DNA from: Pirellula sp.
GTDB taxonomy: Bacteria > Planctomycetota > Planctomycetia > Pirellulales > PNKZ01
DNA: 64,000 nt
Direction: 5' to 3'
Assembly (NCBI GenBank): GCA_013822735.1
Contig: PNKZ01000005.1
Location: forward strand, 1-64,000
Shown here: piece after piece, positions 40,453-49,270 of the stretch
Layout: the number at the start of each line of letters is the position of its first letter
How positions within the stretch are numbered: the stretch's first letter is position 1
The notes under the pieces: model-generated
What the model saw: only the letters and a program-made list of their open reading frames with translations
Told to the model about the DNA's origin: nothing
Databases searched by the model: none
Translations under genes and position numbers: made by a program

Positions 40453-41037
40453 GGTCGTTTCCTCAAGCTTGAGTGCCGCGCTCGTCGCCATCGCTACAAA
40501 GCGGTAGATGTCGCAGACATCCGCCAATCGAATTGCCGTGACGCTTATCATCGTTATCGAACGCCCGAAGCGTTGCCGTTATGTGACGCTGTTGCACCCA
40601 TAAAATCGGTACAACTGCGTCCGCGTGAAGCCGTAGGGAGGATGTCACAGAGCGCATTATCAAGAATCTAAATAATCCGCGTTCCATCGCGCGAGGCTTC
40701 TTCCTCTTCGGGGCGAAGCGGCTAATTGAGAGAATGTTTACGCCATCGGCGCCCGCGAGGCGGTCACTTCGCACCTGAACGAGCTCGCCAAAAGTCAGCA
40801 GTCGTCAGGTGCCGGTTACCGTAGAACAGACGTGACAACGTTCATCTCACTAGGATTCATAATGCATTTTGCGAGGACTTGGCGCTCGCCGCCGAAGTAA
40901 CCGATGCCTCGAAGACTAGGGGCTCGGGCAACAGTCGCAGTTGCCACTCAAACCCTGCGACGCCGACAAATGCGACTCGGTGGGACGGCAGCCCACGGCT
41001 TCAGGCCTCGCAAAGCGTAGTCGAAAGAAGCCGCCAT
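40453..41037. other. Intergenic flank left of the transposon, no supported gene
   Basis: About 590 bases between the His-rich gene and the candidate transposon left end. I see no gene. The promoter of the minus-strand His-rich gene should lie just past 40452. Confidence 0.45.
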
Positions 41038-41150
41038 TGGTGGGCGAGACTGTAAGGTACCATTTCGATTTCTAACGGATCGCTCTCGTAGCCTTTCAGA
41101 TAACTCGAGTACCTAAATCGTCGCGACAATCGAGTCACAATACGAGGACT
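41038..41150. repeat. Candidate transposon left end with degenerate TnsB-like sites
   Basis: TGGTGGGCGAGAC at 41038-41050 matches the inward-read right terminus TGGTGGCGGACAC if two single-base gaps are allowed. Three similar sites lie on the plus strand at 41046 (GAGACTGTAAGGTACC), 41107 (GAGTACCTAAATCGTCGCGA) and 41132 (GAGTCACAATACGAGG). They are compared with GAGACACAAATCGTGGCCA at the right end; the second agrees at 15 of 19 positions with one gap. The orientation is opposite to the right-end sites, as expected for two transposon ends. Confidence 0.42.
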
Positions 41151-41199
41151 CCGCCTATCTATTAGCGCCGCTAGACTCCGATCTTCCGCTCCACTTGTC

Positions 41200-41454
41200 T
41201 TGCGTTCAGACTTCTCGATCAAGATCATCGCTTCCAAAGAAAGGAGACCATTCATCACCGCTCTCCATCCTCGCCAAACGGCCACGATTCTGGCCGCGTT
41301 GCTCTATTGGCGCGAAGAAATGATTCCGCACGGTCGACAAATAATGCGACCGTATCTACGGCACGTCGGCGCCTCAGGCCTGACGCCTCTGAATCGACGT
41401 GAACTCGAACGTCTCTGCGACCGCCTCAAAGCAGAACTCTCGTCGCAACGATAG
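41200..41454 (+). CDS. Small conserved-looking protein at the transposon left end
   Basis: An open frame of 84 codons from a TTG; the likely core is HPRQTATILAALLYWREEMI to the end. An AAGGAG at 41241-41246 lies inside this frame, seven bases before an in-frame ATC (41254), so translation may truly start there at a non-standard codon. The core is helical and amphipathic, with a LTPLNRRELERLCDRLK ending. It lies 105 bases before ku on the same strand. Function unknown. Confidence 0.5.
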   Translation: MRSDFSIKIIASKERRPFITALHPRQTATILAALLYWREEMIPHGRQIMRPYLRHVGASGLTPLNRRELERLCDRLKAELSSQR

Positions 41455-41559
41455 GCGATCCTGACGCGCCTCGCCTCGTCCTCCTTCGTTCCCGACCGGC
41501 CGCCAACGCGTTGCGGCTTTCGGATTTCATTCCCATTCGCTTAACTGAGAGGAGTATCT

Positions 41560-42390
41560 ATGCCTCACTTCCCGCCGTCTGCGCCGAATAGCGGCAGTCC
41601 GACATTATCCCCGGTAGGAAGCCGCGCCAGTTGGAGCGGCCAACTCACGCTGGGCCCGCTGACATTCCCGCTCAAAGCCTATCCCGCGCTCGTGGTTCCC
41701 AGCCAAGGCCCGCTCCATCAGATTCACATGGGCTGCGGCGTACGGATTTCTCAGCGGAAGTTCTGTCCTCAACACGGTGAATTGACCGCGGCGGAAATCG
41801 GCAAAGCGTTTGAATTCGGACCCAATGACCAACTTCCCATTTCCGAGTCCGAACTCGACTCGCTCGCTCCGACGGACGACAAAACGATCCGCGTCGAACA
41901 TCTCGTGCGATCGGACAAGTTCGAGACTTCGCTGTTGTCCGGACGCTCTCTGTTTCTCGCGCCGTCGCACGTCATGGCGGAGTCGGGCTACGCGCAAGCG
42001 GTCGTGCTGCTCAGTCATGCCGGCGCTTGGGGAATCGGCCGAATGGTACTTGCCGATCAACGCCGCGCGATCGCCGTCCGGGCCGAAGGTTTTCGACTCC
42101 TGCTGTACGTACTCCATTGGCCCGAGCATCGTCGGGCCTGTCCCGGCGCGGACATTGATACCAGTTCCGTAACTCCCAGTGAGATGCGCGCTTTGGAGAA
42201 GGCTTTGCTGCCGCTCCACAAATCCTTTGCTTGGGAAGAGTATCGGGACGAAGGCGCCGAACGATTGAATCGGCTGATCGCCGCCAAGCTCGCCTCCCGA
42301 CAGGGTCCGTCAGCTATTCGCCGCGGCACGACGTCCAAACGCTCGAAGGGCGCGGCCCGTGCCGTAAGCCGCGCGCGACAAGCGGCCTAG
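41560..42390 (+). CDS. ku: Ku-like DNA-end-binding protein
   Basis: A 276-residue homologue of bacterial Ku, the end-binding factor of non-homologous end joining. The Ku core is visible: SWSGQLTLGPLTFPLKAYPA, LHQIHMGCGVRISQRKFCP, then GKAFEFGPNDQLPISESELD with SLAPTDDKTIRVEHLV, and later GAWGIGRMVLADQRRAIAV with LYVLHWPEHR. The C-terminal tail is basic (RRGTTSKRSKGAARAVSRAR), as in many bacterial Ku proteins. The ATG has GAGGAG five bases upstream. The gene is first in the operon ku-tnsA-tnsB-tnsC-tniQ, 35 bases before tnsA. No LigD gene is present in the window. A role in protecting or joining transposon or donor ends is inference. Confidence 0.85.
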   Translation: MPHFPPSAPNSGSPTLSPVGSRASWSGQLTLGPLTFPLKAYPALVVPSQGPLHQIHMGCGVRISQRKFCPQHGELTAAEIGKAFEFGPNDQLPISESELDSLAPTDDKTIRVEHLVRSDKFETSLLSGRSLFLAPSHVMAESGYAQAVVLLSHAGAWGIGRMVLADQRRAIAVRAEGFRLLLYVLHWPEHRRACPGADIDTSSVTPSEMRALEKALLPLHKSFAWEEYRDEGAERLNRLIAAKLASRQGPSAIRRGTTSKRSKGAARAVSRARQAA

Positions 42391-42424
42391 GACCTCGACT
42401 CTCACTTCGAAAGGATGGGCCCAC

Positions 42425-43246
42425 ATGGACGGCTCGTCGCCGGCACATCGACCATCAACATTTCAATTACGACGGCGTACGCCGGGAACATTTCTGCTTG
42501 TTCCGTTTTTAAAGCAAAGCCGATCCATTCGTTGCCAAGGACAATTAGAAGCAGCGACGGCGCAAATCCTGGCTGCCTGCCCCCGCGTGCAGAACATCGA
42601 AGAGCAGCCGCTCTCGATCTGGTACGCCTGGCGCGACGACTCGGATGAGATCACGCTCTTAAACGCCCCGCCGACCAAGGCCTGCCGAAAACTCCTCCGC
42701 TGTTCCTACATCGTGCCCGATTTTCTCGTGACGATGCAATGTGGTCGGCGGCGATTGATCGAAGTTAAACCTGCCGACAAACTCCTTCGCCCGTTGGTAA
42801 AGCGCAAGCTGACGGTAGCAACTCGGTTTGCGGAGCAGCACGGTTGGACCTTCCATACCGTGACGGAACGACAATTGTTTTCCGGGTCGCTCTTGGCCAA
42901 CATCCGGCTGCTGGGCCGGTACCGCCGCATGGAAGTCGAGACGACACTGTCCGCCCAGATCGAAGCGATCATCCGTGGACAACCGGTGGCGCTCGGCAAC
43001 TTGTTGCCCCTCGGCCACACCGATGCACTATTGTGGAAAGCGGCCGCGCTACATCTGATCGCCGTGGGGCGCTTGGCCGTTGATTTACTGGTGGCGCCGA
43101 TTTCCGCCTACACGTTACTATTCCCCGGAGGTACTCAAACATGGGATCCGTTCGACTCGGTGTGGGGACCGAGTGGCTCTGCGACGAACGGATCTTTCGC
43201 GTTCAGCGCCAACTCGGTCCCCGGGTATTCGTTGCCGAAGACCTGA
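42425..43246 (+). CDS. tnsA: TnsA-like endonuclease
   Basis: The subunit that cuts the 5' strands at transposon ends in Tn7-like elements, 273 residues. The restriction-enzyme-like catalytic residues are visible: Glu42 in RCQGQLEAATAQIL, Asp99 in SYIVPDFLV and Glu113-Val-Lys115 in RRLIEVKPADK. A C-terminal winged-helix-like region follows. AAAGGA lies nine bases before the ATG. The last 106 bases overlap tnsB in another frame, so the C-terminus (about 35 residues, GGTQTWDPFDSVWGPSG and on) may be free to vary. Presence of tnsA indicates cut-and-paste movement, not replicative cointegration. Confidence 0.88.
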   Translation: MDGSSPAHRPSTFQLRRRTPGTFLLVPFLKQSRSIRCQGQLEAATAQILAACPRVQNIEEQPLSIWYAWRDDSDEITLLNAPPTKACRKLLRCSYIVPDFLVTMQCGRRRLIEVKPADKLLRPLVKRKLTVATRFAEQHGWTFHTVTERQLFSGSLLANIRLLGRYRRMEVETTLSAQIEAIIRGQPVALGNLLPLGHTDALLWKAAALHLIAVGRLAVDLLVAPISAYTLLFPGGTQTWDPFDSVWGPSGSATNGSFAFSANSVPGYSLPKT

Positions 43247-45153
43247 GGTTTCGACAAGAACGAACGTTCACGGAAACTGAGATTCTCAGTCTCTACGCCG
43301 CAGGTCGGCTACGATTTGCGGCGGTGACGCCGAACAGCCCGCTACCCCTATCGGGCGAACCCCCGAGAGTGCTCGAAGCGACGGCCCTGGAGAGTGCGAC
43401 AAGTAGGTGGAGCGCGATTGAACCGCTCACCCGCTTGGCCGCGACGCCGACAGCGCATGATTTCTCGACTCGCTCGGCGGAACTGGCCGCTGAAGGACGA
43501 CGTGTTTCGACGCGAACGCTGAGGCGTTGGCTCCAGTGCTGGCGGCAACATGGCCAGCAACGGTTGGCGTTATCGTCCCGGCAAGCGCTCCGCGGTGCGC
43601 GCGGAAAATCGCGGCGAAACGGATGGCTCAAACGGTTTCCACAACTGGCCCAGATGATCGAGCGAGCGCTCACGGAGGTCTATCTCACGACCGCCCGACG
43701 ACCGATCTCCGCCGTCGTCCGCCGAGTGCTCGAAGATCTCCAGCGTTACAACTCACGGACGACTGCCGCGCAAGCCTTACCCGTGCCGAAGCCGGGAACG
43801 CTGGCCCGTGCCATCGCCCGGCAAGTCGCCCGACTCGATCCGTATGAAATCGATCGTGCTCGCTGGGGACGACGGATTGCCGATCAACGGCATCGGTCCA
43901 CATCGCGCCGGCAACTGGCGACACGGATTCTGGAGCGGGTGGAGATCGATCACTCGCCGCTCAAGATCGTCGTTGGGACCCAAGCCGGCCCGCTCGGGCA
44001 GCCGTGGCTGACGGTTTTGATCGATTACTACAGTCGTTTGATCGTCGGCTTCTGCATCGGCTTCGAGCCCCCGTCCTACGCCGTGATCATGGAGGCGTTG
44101 CGGCAAGCGATTCTTCCCAAGTCGAACATCAGCGCTCGCTATCCCCAGATCAAGAACGTCTGGCCGTGCTTCGGCGTCCCCGAAAAACTCGTTTGCGATC
44201 GCGGGTCCGATCTGACGAGCAAGGACCTAGAGCAGGCGGCATTTCAGCTCGGCATGGAGCTCGATTTCATGCCGCCGCGTACGCCCCACTTGAAGGGAAC
44301 GGTGGAATCCTTCTTCGATACGCTCAACGATCAACTGCTCTCGGCTTTGCCCGGCCGGACGTTTCGCAGTTGGGAAAAACGAGCCGACTATAACGCCGAC
44401 GAGGGGCCGCTGTTGCCCTATGAAGCCTTGGTCGAAATCATCCATTGCCATTTGATCGACGTTTACGCTCAGGAGAAACACCCAACCGCCCCCCGGACGC
44501 GCATGGAAGTTTGGCAAGAAAGTGCGGCTGAGTTTCCCCCGGCCCTGCCGATTTCTCCCGACGAACTCGTGGTTCTCTTATCGAAGACGACCGAGCGGTC
44601 ACTGTCCGTCCGCGGCATCGAACTGGCCGGGATGTTCTATCTGAGCGATGAGCTGGCCGCATTACGGGCTGAACTGGCGGCCAACAACTTGTCCGCCGAT
44701 CGGCTGACGGTCCGCTACAACCCCTGGAACTTAGGAACGATCTGGGTTCAGAATCCCGTCTCGCGAACTTATCTCCAAGCGATGGCCGTCGACCCCTCGG
44801 TCCACGGTTTAACCGCCTATCAATGGCGGGTTCTACGCCGGGCGGTCCGCAAGCGGTTCGACTCTCCTGATCACGTGCTGTCCTTGGCCTCCGCGCGTAA
44901 TGCGATTCGCGATGTCGTGGAAGTTGCGGTTCAGAAACCATCTCGCCGCCGACGGGTGCGGGCGGCGCGTTACAGCGGCGAGTTTCAAGGAATTCCTGAA
45001 GGAACGTCTACGTCATCCGAGGAGACGGAAGCTGCTCTAGCTGTGCCGAACGATTTAGATCCCCCTGCACCGCCGCTGCCCGTCCCCGATTCGCCCGCAC
45101 CGGCCGTCGATCCGGCAGCGATCGACGTCGACGATTGGGACGTAGCTTGCTGA
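43141..45153 (+). CDS. tnsB: TnsB-like DDE transposase
   Basis: The transposase that binds the ends and joins them to target DNA, 670 residues. The DDE triad is clear: Asp270 (ERVEIDHSPLKIVV), Asp353 (KLVCDRGSDLTSK) and Glu389 (PHLKGTVESFFDTLN). Helix-turn-helix DNA-binding regions precede it (RVSTRTLRRWLQCWRQHG). A Mu-type C-terminal barrel follows, and the last 60 residues are Pro/acid-rich, suitable for contact with the ATPase. The start is set at 43141 because CGGAGG lies eight bases upstream, although this is inside tnsA. The stop lies 33 bases before tnsC. Confidence 0.92.
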   Translation: MGSVRLGVGTEWLCDERIFRVQRQLGPRVFVAEDLRFRQERTFTETEILSLYAAGRLRFAAVTPNSPLPLSGEPPRVLEATALESATSRWSAIEPLTRLAATPTAHDFSTRSAELAAEGRRVSTRTLRRWLQCWRQHGQQRLALSSRQALRGARGKSRRNGWLKRFPQLAQMIERALTEVYLTTARRPISAVVRRVLEDLQRYNSRTTAAQALPVPKPGTLARAIARQVARLDPYEIDRARWGRRIADQRHRSTSRRQLATRILERVEIDHSPLKIVVGTQAGPLGQPWLTVLIDYYSRLIVGFCIGFEPPSYAVIMEALRQAILPKSNISARYPQIKNVWPCFGVPEKLVCDRGSDLTSKDLEQAAFQLGMELDFMPPRTPHLKGTVESFFDTLNDQLLSALPGRTFRSWEKRADYNADEGPLLPYEALVEIIHCHLIDVYAQEKHPTAPRTRMEVWQESAAEFPPALPISPDELVVLLSKTTERSLSVRGIELAGMFYLSDELAALRAELAANNLSADRLTVRYNPWNLGTIWVQNPVSRTYLQAMAVDPSVHGLTAYQWRVLRRAVRKRFDSPDHVLSLASARNAIRDVVEVAVQKPSRRRRVRAARYSGEFQGIPEGTSTSSEETEAALAVPNDLDPPAPPLPVPDSPAPAVDPAAIDVDDWDVAC

Positions 45154-45186
45154 TTCCAACTTCCACCTATCTACGAGGAGACCAAC

Positions 45187-46245
45187 ATGACTTCTTCGAC
45201 CGGACCACCGGTAGCCGACGATCGAACAAAGTGGCGTTCGGTCCCGGTCAGCGAGCGGATCGCTCTGGCTCATAAGCTGATCGTCCTTCATCCTCGTTTC
45301 CGGGACGCAGTCGGGCTACTGCAGCGGTGTCATCAATCATTCGCTCAGCCGGGTGAACCGGCCTGCGGGGCCCTGTTGGGTACGTCGGGAGTCGGCAAAA
45401 CGAGCGTCGTCGAGCACTACTTCAAGCTCCATCCGCCCTACGAGACCGAAACCGAAACGCGTCGACCGATCTTGAAGGTGACGCTCCAACCGGATGCCCG
45501 ACCGAAAGGGATCGCCGCCGATATCTTGTTGGCGCTCGGTGATCCGGCCTGGTCGAGCGGCACCGTGCAGACACTGACCAATCGGGCGACCAAACTGCTC
45601 GCCCGCTGCGGCGTCGAGTTGATCGTCTTTGACGAGTTCCATCATCTGTTCGATATGGAGCGGGCCCGCGTCATGACCAAGGCCGCCCAGTGGCTCAAAG
45701 TCTTGATCGTCAATACGCGGATTCCAGTCGTGGTCTGCGGGATGTCGGAAGCGGAACATGTACTGCGCGCCGAGCATACCGAACGTCGGTTTAAGGAACG
45801 CCTGACGCTCCGCTGCTTCACCTGGCGAACCCCTGCCGGGCGCCAAGAATTCTGTGGGATGCTCAAACGACTGGACGCGACGCTGCCGTTGGCCGAAACC
45901 TCGGGACTCGCGGAACCGGAGACGGCCGGCAGATTCTACTTGGCCTGTCGCGGCATTCCCGATTATCTGATGACGCTCGTGCGGGGCGGACTGGCGGAAT
46001 CGCTCGCGCGAGGCGGCGAGCGGATCGAGACGGCCGATCTTGCGCGGGTCTTTGAACGACGTTTGGCCCATCAACGCATCCTCGGCGAACAAACCAATCC
46101 GTTCATCGGAGCCTGGGACGGGGCGCTGTTGGATCGAATCCAAGCGGCGGATGAGGTGCGCAGCACAGGAATCGGACTGACGCCGCGCGCGGCCCGCCGC
46201 CGCCCGACTCCCGTTTCCGCTGCGCAACTTTTGGGAGGAGCCTAA
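45187..46245 (+). CDS. tnsC: TnsC/TniB-like AAA+ ATPase
   Basis: The regulator that links target selection to the transposase, 352 residues. Walker A is GTSGVGKTS (65-73) and Walker B LIVFDEFHH (Asp149, Glu150); an arginine-rich sensor region follows (TERRFKERLTLRCF). GAGGAG precedes the ATG. Its C-terminus is Arg/Pro-rich (RAARRRPTPVSAAQLLGGA). The length is that of compact TniB-like proteins, not the longer Tn7 TnsC, so the machinery may be simpler in regulation. tniQ starts two bases after its stop. Confidence 0.9.
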   Translation: MTSSTGPPVADDRTKWRSVPVSERIALAHKLIVLHPRFRDAVGLLQRCHQSFAQPGEPACGALLGTSGVGKTSVVEHYFKLHPPYETETETRRPILKVTLQPDARPKGIAADILLALGDPAWSSGTVQTLTNRATKLLARCGVELIVFDEFHHLFDMERARVMTKAAQWLKVLIVNTRIPVVVCGMSEAEHVLRAEHTERRFKERLTLRCFTWRTPAGRQEFCGMLKRLDATLPLAETSGLAEPETAGRFYLACRGIPDYLMTLVRGGLAESLARGGERIETADLARVFERRLAHQRILGEQTNPFIGAWDGALLDRIQAADEVRSTGIGLTPRAARRRPTPVSAAQLLGGA

Positions 46246-46247
46246 TC

Positions 46248-48164
46248 ATGGTGACTCCCTATCTCCCGGTCCGCGAATTGCCGTTGAGCGGTGAATCGTT
46301 GACCGGTTATGTACGACGCCATGTCGAGGCGATAGGCTACGACGGCTTGGGGCGACTGTTGTCGCTTGTCGACAACGTGCGGTTTCCGCCGCATCTCGAT
46401 CAGCTGCGGCAAAGTAAGGCGCTCGACGAACTCGGCCATTTACTCCGCCGCAGCTCGGATACTCTGCGCAATCTGACCGTTCATGCTTGGTCTGACCGGT
46501 TGATGTTACGTCGGCGGCAGGCTCCGTCGCCGCCGGAATGCGACTCCAAGACGATCTTGCGTTACTTCGATGCCGCTCAGCCACGTGTTTGCCGGCAATG
46601 TTTGACGGGGTCGCCGATGCACGAACGGCTCATCTGGTCGTTTCGACCGTTGCCGATTTGTATCGAGCATGCGGCAGTGCTCTTCGCTCGTTGTCCTAGT
46701 TGCCGGAGAAACTTCGCGTCTCGCCGACTCGATCTCGTTCACTGCCGCTGCGGCTATGCGCTCACCAACGCACCCTCGATCTCCGTAAGCGACGAACTGC
46801 TCAAGGCGGCAAATAGCGTGAGGACGGCGCTCGATGACGACGAAGAGACGGAGCATGATTGGCCTCCCTACGCCTGCTTCTGGTGGATCGATCGGCTGCG
46901 ATCGGCCGTGGCTCGAACTCGCACCTGCCTGCAGCGGACAAGAACGGATTGGCAAGTTCCCGCGGAAATCGGCGACAACTCCCTGGCATGGCTGATCGCG
47001 GCGGCGCTGGTCGGTGCACCGGACCGTTTGGCGACGTTTTGGGATGAATATCAAACCGTCGACAAGCATTGCTCGACTTCCACCGGCGTCGGTCGCTCGT
47101 TCGGCCTTCTCCTGCGCGATGCCGACTATTTGGAACGGCTGGGGTTTCCCGGGCCGGCGGAAATGCTGCGTCCGTACTTACTGCAGCGCTATATGCGGGG
47201 CCATCTCACGAGCAAAGTCATTCTGTTTCGTTCCTCCCACCATCGAAGATTACTGGATGCTCGGCCTTGGCTCAGCCAAACGGCGGCGGCCCGACGGCTC
47301 CGTGTTACTCCGACGACGATCGCAGATCTCGTCCGTCGCCAAACCCTTACCGGTAAGATTCATCCTGCTGGGCACCGCGGCCGGACCGTCGGGCTCGTCT
47401 CCAAAGCCTCGCTGGAAGTTTTTCGCAGCCGCATGGCAACTTCGGTCTCGACGCGCGCAGCGGGCAATCAGCTGGGAATCGAGCGGCATCGAGTAGCGGA
47501 ATTGATCGAGGCCGGCGTTCTCCCAGAGGCCTGGCGCACCGCCTGTGGTTGGCGTCTCTCGCAAGCAACCGTCGACGAGTTGCTGCGGGCGATCCGCCAA
47601 CAGGCGCCGCACCGCGACAATTGCGAGCCGGGGATCCAGTTGCACGAAGCGACCCGGCGGTTCGGAGCCGGCGGTCTCAATCTGGTCCGGATCGTTGCCG
47701 AAATCCTTGCCGGTCGATTGATCGCCCATCGCTCCGTCGAACATCCGACGCTCCGAGAGGTGTACGTCGACCTCGCCGACCTCCGCCGGATTGCTCAGAC
47801 GCTACGAACCGAGGCGGATACGGCCGCGGGTTATCCCCTCAATCGCCTCGCCGCAGTGCTTATTCCCGGACAACCGCTCAAAGACGTCGTCCTCCGCAAG
47901 TGGATCCGCGCCGGCTTGTTAGCGGCAACGCGACGACGGAAGGCTTGGCACGTCGAGACGGAGGAGGTTGCTCGCTTCCGCACGACGTATTGCCTGGCGC
48001 TGGAAGCTTGTTCGCTTCTGAACATCTCCCGTTCGACGCTCGGGCGCTGGGAACGAGAGCAGAAGATTACTCCCGTCTACTGTCGCCGGACCCACTCGGG
48101 CGCCGGTGCCTCCGTCTTTTGTCGCGCCGACGTCGAACAATGTCGCAGCCGGAACTCCGCCTGA
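46248..48164 (+). CDS. tniQ: TniQ/TnsD-like target-selection protein with multiple HTH modules
   Basis: The probable site-selection protein, 638 residues. The N-terminal TniQ zinc-finger domain is plain: LPLSGESLTGYVRRH, then VCRQC (Cys115, 118), PICIEH (Cys138, His141), CPSC (149, 152) and HCRCG (166, 168). After about residue 340 come up to five helix-turn-helix modules (TAAARRLRVTPTTIADLVRR, GNQLGIERHRVAELIEAG, the VRIVAEILAGRLIAH region, KDVVLRKWIRAGLLAATRR and SLLNISRSTLGRWEREQK). Such an array suggests binding to a long specific site. The nearest chromosomal gene at the far end is gyrB, a candidate target. GGAGGA lies before the ATG. Confidence 0.9.
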   Translation: MVTPYLPVRELPLSGESLTGYVRRHVEAIGYDGLGRLLSLVDNVRFPPHLDQLRQSKALDELGHLLRRSSDTLRNLTVHAWSDRLMLRRRQAPSPPECDSKTILRYFDAAQPRVCRQCLTGSPMHERLIWSFRPLPICIEHAAVLFARCPSCRRNFASRRLDLVHCRCGYALTNAPSISVSDELLKAANSVRTALDDDEETEHDWPPYACFWWIDRLRSAVARTRTCLQRTRTDWQVPAEIGDNSLAWLIAAALVGAPDRLATFWDEYQTVDKHCSTSTGVGRSFGLLLRDADYLERLGFPGPAEMLRPYLLQRYMRGHLTSKVILFRSSHHRRLLDARPWLSQTAAARRLRVTPTTIADLVRRQTLTGKIHPAGHRGRTVGLVSKASLEVFRSRMATSVSTRAAGNQLGIERHRVAELIEAGVLPEAWRTACGWRLSQATVDELLRAIRQQAPHRDNCEPGIQLHEATRRFGAGGLNLVRIVAEILAGRLIAHRSVEHPTLREVYVDLADLRRIAQTLRTEADTAAGYPLNRLAAVLIPGQPLKDVVLRKWIRAGLLAATRRRKAWHVETEEVARFRTTYCLALEACSLLNISRSTLGRWEREQKITPVYCRRTHSGAGASVFCRADVEQCRSRNSA

Positions 48165-48200
48165 GCGGTGTTTACTTCCTTCCTTTACCAAGGAGCTCTG

Positions 48201-48392
48201 ATGGAGCATTCGCTTGTGATTGCGCTCTTGATCGCGGCGCTGGTCGTCACGCTTTTGGCGCTCGTGCGTCAGGTCCGCTTACAGCGGGCCTTGCGTCGTC
48301 TGCTGGTCCGCATCCTTCACCTCTGGAAAAATCGCCATGCCCCATCTGCGTCTGATTCTGTTTCTGCCGTTGATAATCTGCCTCGGCTGTGA
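48201..48392 (+). CDS. Small single-helix membrane protein
   Basis: A 63-residue protein with AAGGAG five bases before ATG 48201. One membrane helix (LVIALLIAALVVTLLALV) is followed by a basic stretch (RQVRLQRALRRLLVRILHLWK). Its last 56 bases overlap the next gene. First gene of the cargo cluster. Function unknown; a membrane adaptor is possible. Confidence 0.6.
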   Translation: MEHSLVIALLIAALVVTLLALVRQVRLQRALRRLLVRILHLWKNRHAPSASDSVSAVDNLPRL

Positions 48393-48873
48393 CGAACGCG
48401 AAACCGAGCTTCGCCAGTGGCAACGCCGCGAAGTCGAGAAGTTACAACAACAATCGCGTGACAACTCGGCCGCCTCCCGAGCGCTAGTCGAAGCCGATGC
48501 CGAAAGCCGTCGTCAATTCGTCGCCTTGGAGCAAGGGGTCCAAGCCGAGCGCAAGAGTTTGACCGATCAGTACACGGCGCTCGACGCCGACCGCAAGGAC
48601 GTAGCCGCCGCTCGGGAGCGGGTTCCGCTGTTGGCGACGGCCTTGGAAGGAACCGCGGCGGTCACGCTCGGCGTCCTCGCGCTGCTGATTTGTTGGCGCT
48701 TGCTCGGCCGACTCTCGACCGACGACGGCTCGCCCGAACTAGAAGAGGCGTTGATTCTCTCCGTCGCCGGCGAAGCGGACCTGTTGGCCGATGCCAAGCC
48801 GCGTCTCCAACCCCCTCCCGACGTGCCGGTCCTGGCTCACTCCACCAGCGACCCGATGGTCGCCGACGCCTGA
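48337..48873 (+). CDS. Lipoprotein-like membrane protein with coiled coil
   Basis: A 178-residue protein. The start LRLILFLPLIICLGCDER looks like a lipoprotein signal (LGC). Next comes a helical, Gln/Glu/Arg-rich coiled-coil region (ETELRQWQRREVEKLQQQ to ALDADRKDVAAARERV, about residues 22-105), then a membrane helix (GTAAVTLGVLALLICWRLLG) and an acidic, Pro-rich tail. The layout, with a spacer and helix after an acylated N-terminus, suggests an envelope-spanning or membrane-tethered component of the cargo system. No family recognised. Confidence 0.6.
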   Translation: MPHLRLILFLPLIICLGCDERETELRQWQRREVEKLQQQSRDNSAASRALVEADAESRRQFVALEQGVQAERKSLTDQYTALDADRKDVAAARERVPLLATALEGTAAVTLGVLALLICWRLLGRLSTDDGSPELEEALILSVAGEADLLADAKPRLQPPPDVPVLAHSTSDPMVADA

Positions 48874-48901
48874 CCATTCCCTATCACCCTCGGAGACAAA
48901 C

Positions 48902-49270
48902 GTGTCGCACATCGTCACGATTCAAACGGAGATCCGCGATGCAACGGCCGTGCATGCCGCCTGTCATCGCTTGCAACTCCCGCCGCCGGTTCAAGGCAAG
49001 GCTCGGTTGTTCACGACCGAAGCGACCGGATTGTGCGTACAACTCCCGCGTTGGCGTTATCCGGTCGTTTGCCAAACCGAAACCGGACAACTTGCCTACG
49101 ACAACTATCGCGGCACGTGGGGCGAACAAGTCCATCTCGATCGGTTTCTACAAGCCTACGCCGTCGAGAAGACGCGTCTCGAAGCCCGTAAGCAAGGGCA
49201 CGACGTCGTCGAACAGGCACTGGCCGACGGCTCAATCAAGCTCACCCTCCAGGTCGGAGGTGCGGCATGA
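48902..49270 (+). CDS. DUF1257 (Ycf35-like) protein
   Basis: A 122-residue protein of the DUF1257/Ycf35 family: SHIVTIQTEIRDATAVHAAC, then YPVVCQTETGQLAYDNYRG and VEKTRLEARKQGH. The start is GTG 48902 with GGAG six bases upstream; further upstream open codons belong to another frame. Members in other genomes are found beside DUF2997 and AAA ATPase genes, as here. The biochemical role is unknown. Its stop overlaps the next start (ATGA). Confidence 0.88.
   Translation: MSHIVTIQTEIRDATAVHAACHRLQLPPPVQGKARLFTTEATGLCVQLPRWRYPVVCQTETGQLAYDNYRGTWGEQVHLDRFLQAYAVEKTRLEARKQGHDVVEQALADGSIKLTLQVGGAA

Noticed and set aside
41033-41037. Five-base target duplication around the transposon
   Set aside because: Left flank GCCAT and right flank CTAAA do not match, so no duplication is claimed.
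43141-45153. IS21-family IstA/IstB pair
   Set aside because: TnsA and TniQ genes flank the pair and the lengths match tnsB/tnsC, so a Tn7-like element is the better reading.
41560-48164. CRISPR-associated transposon (CAST)
   Set aside because: No cas12k, cascade genes or guide array lie within the element; the type I-G genes are 25 kb away on the other strand and outside the ends.
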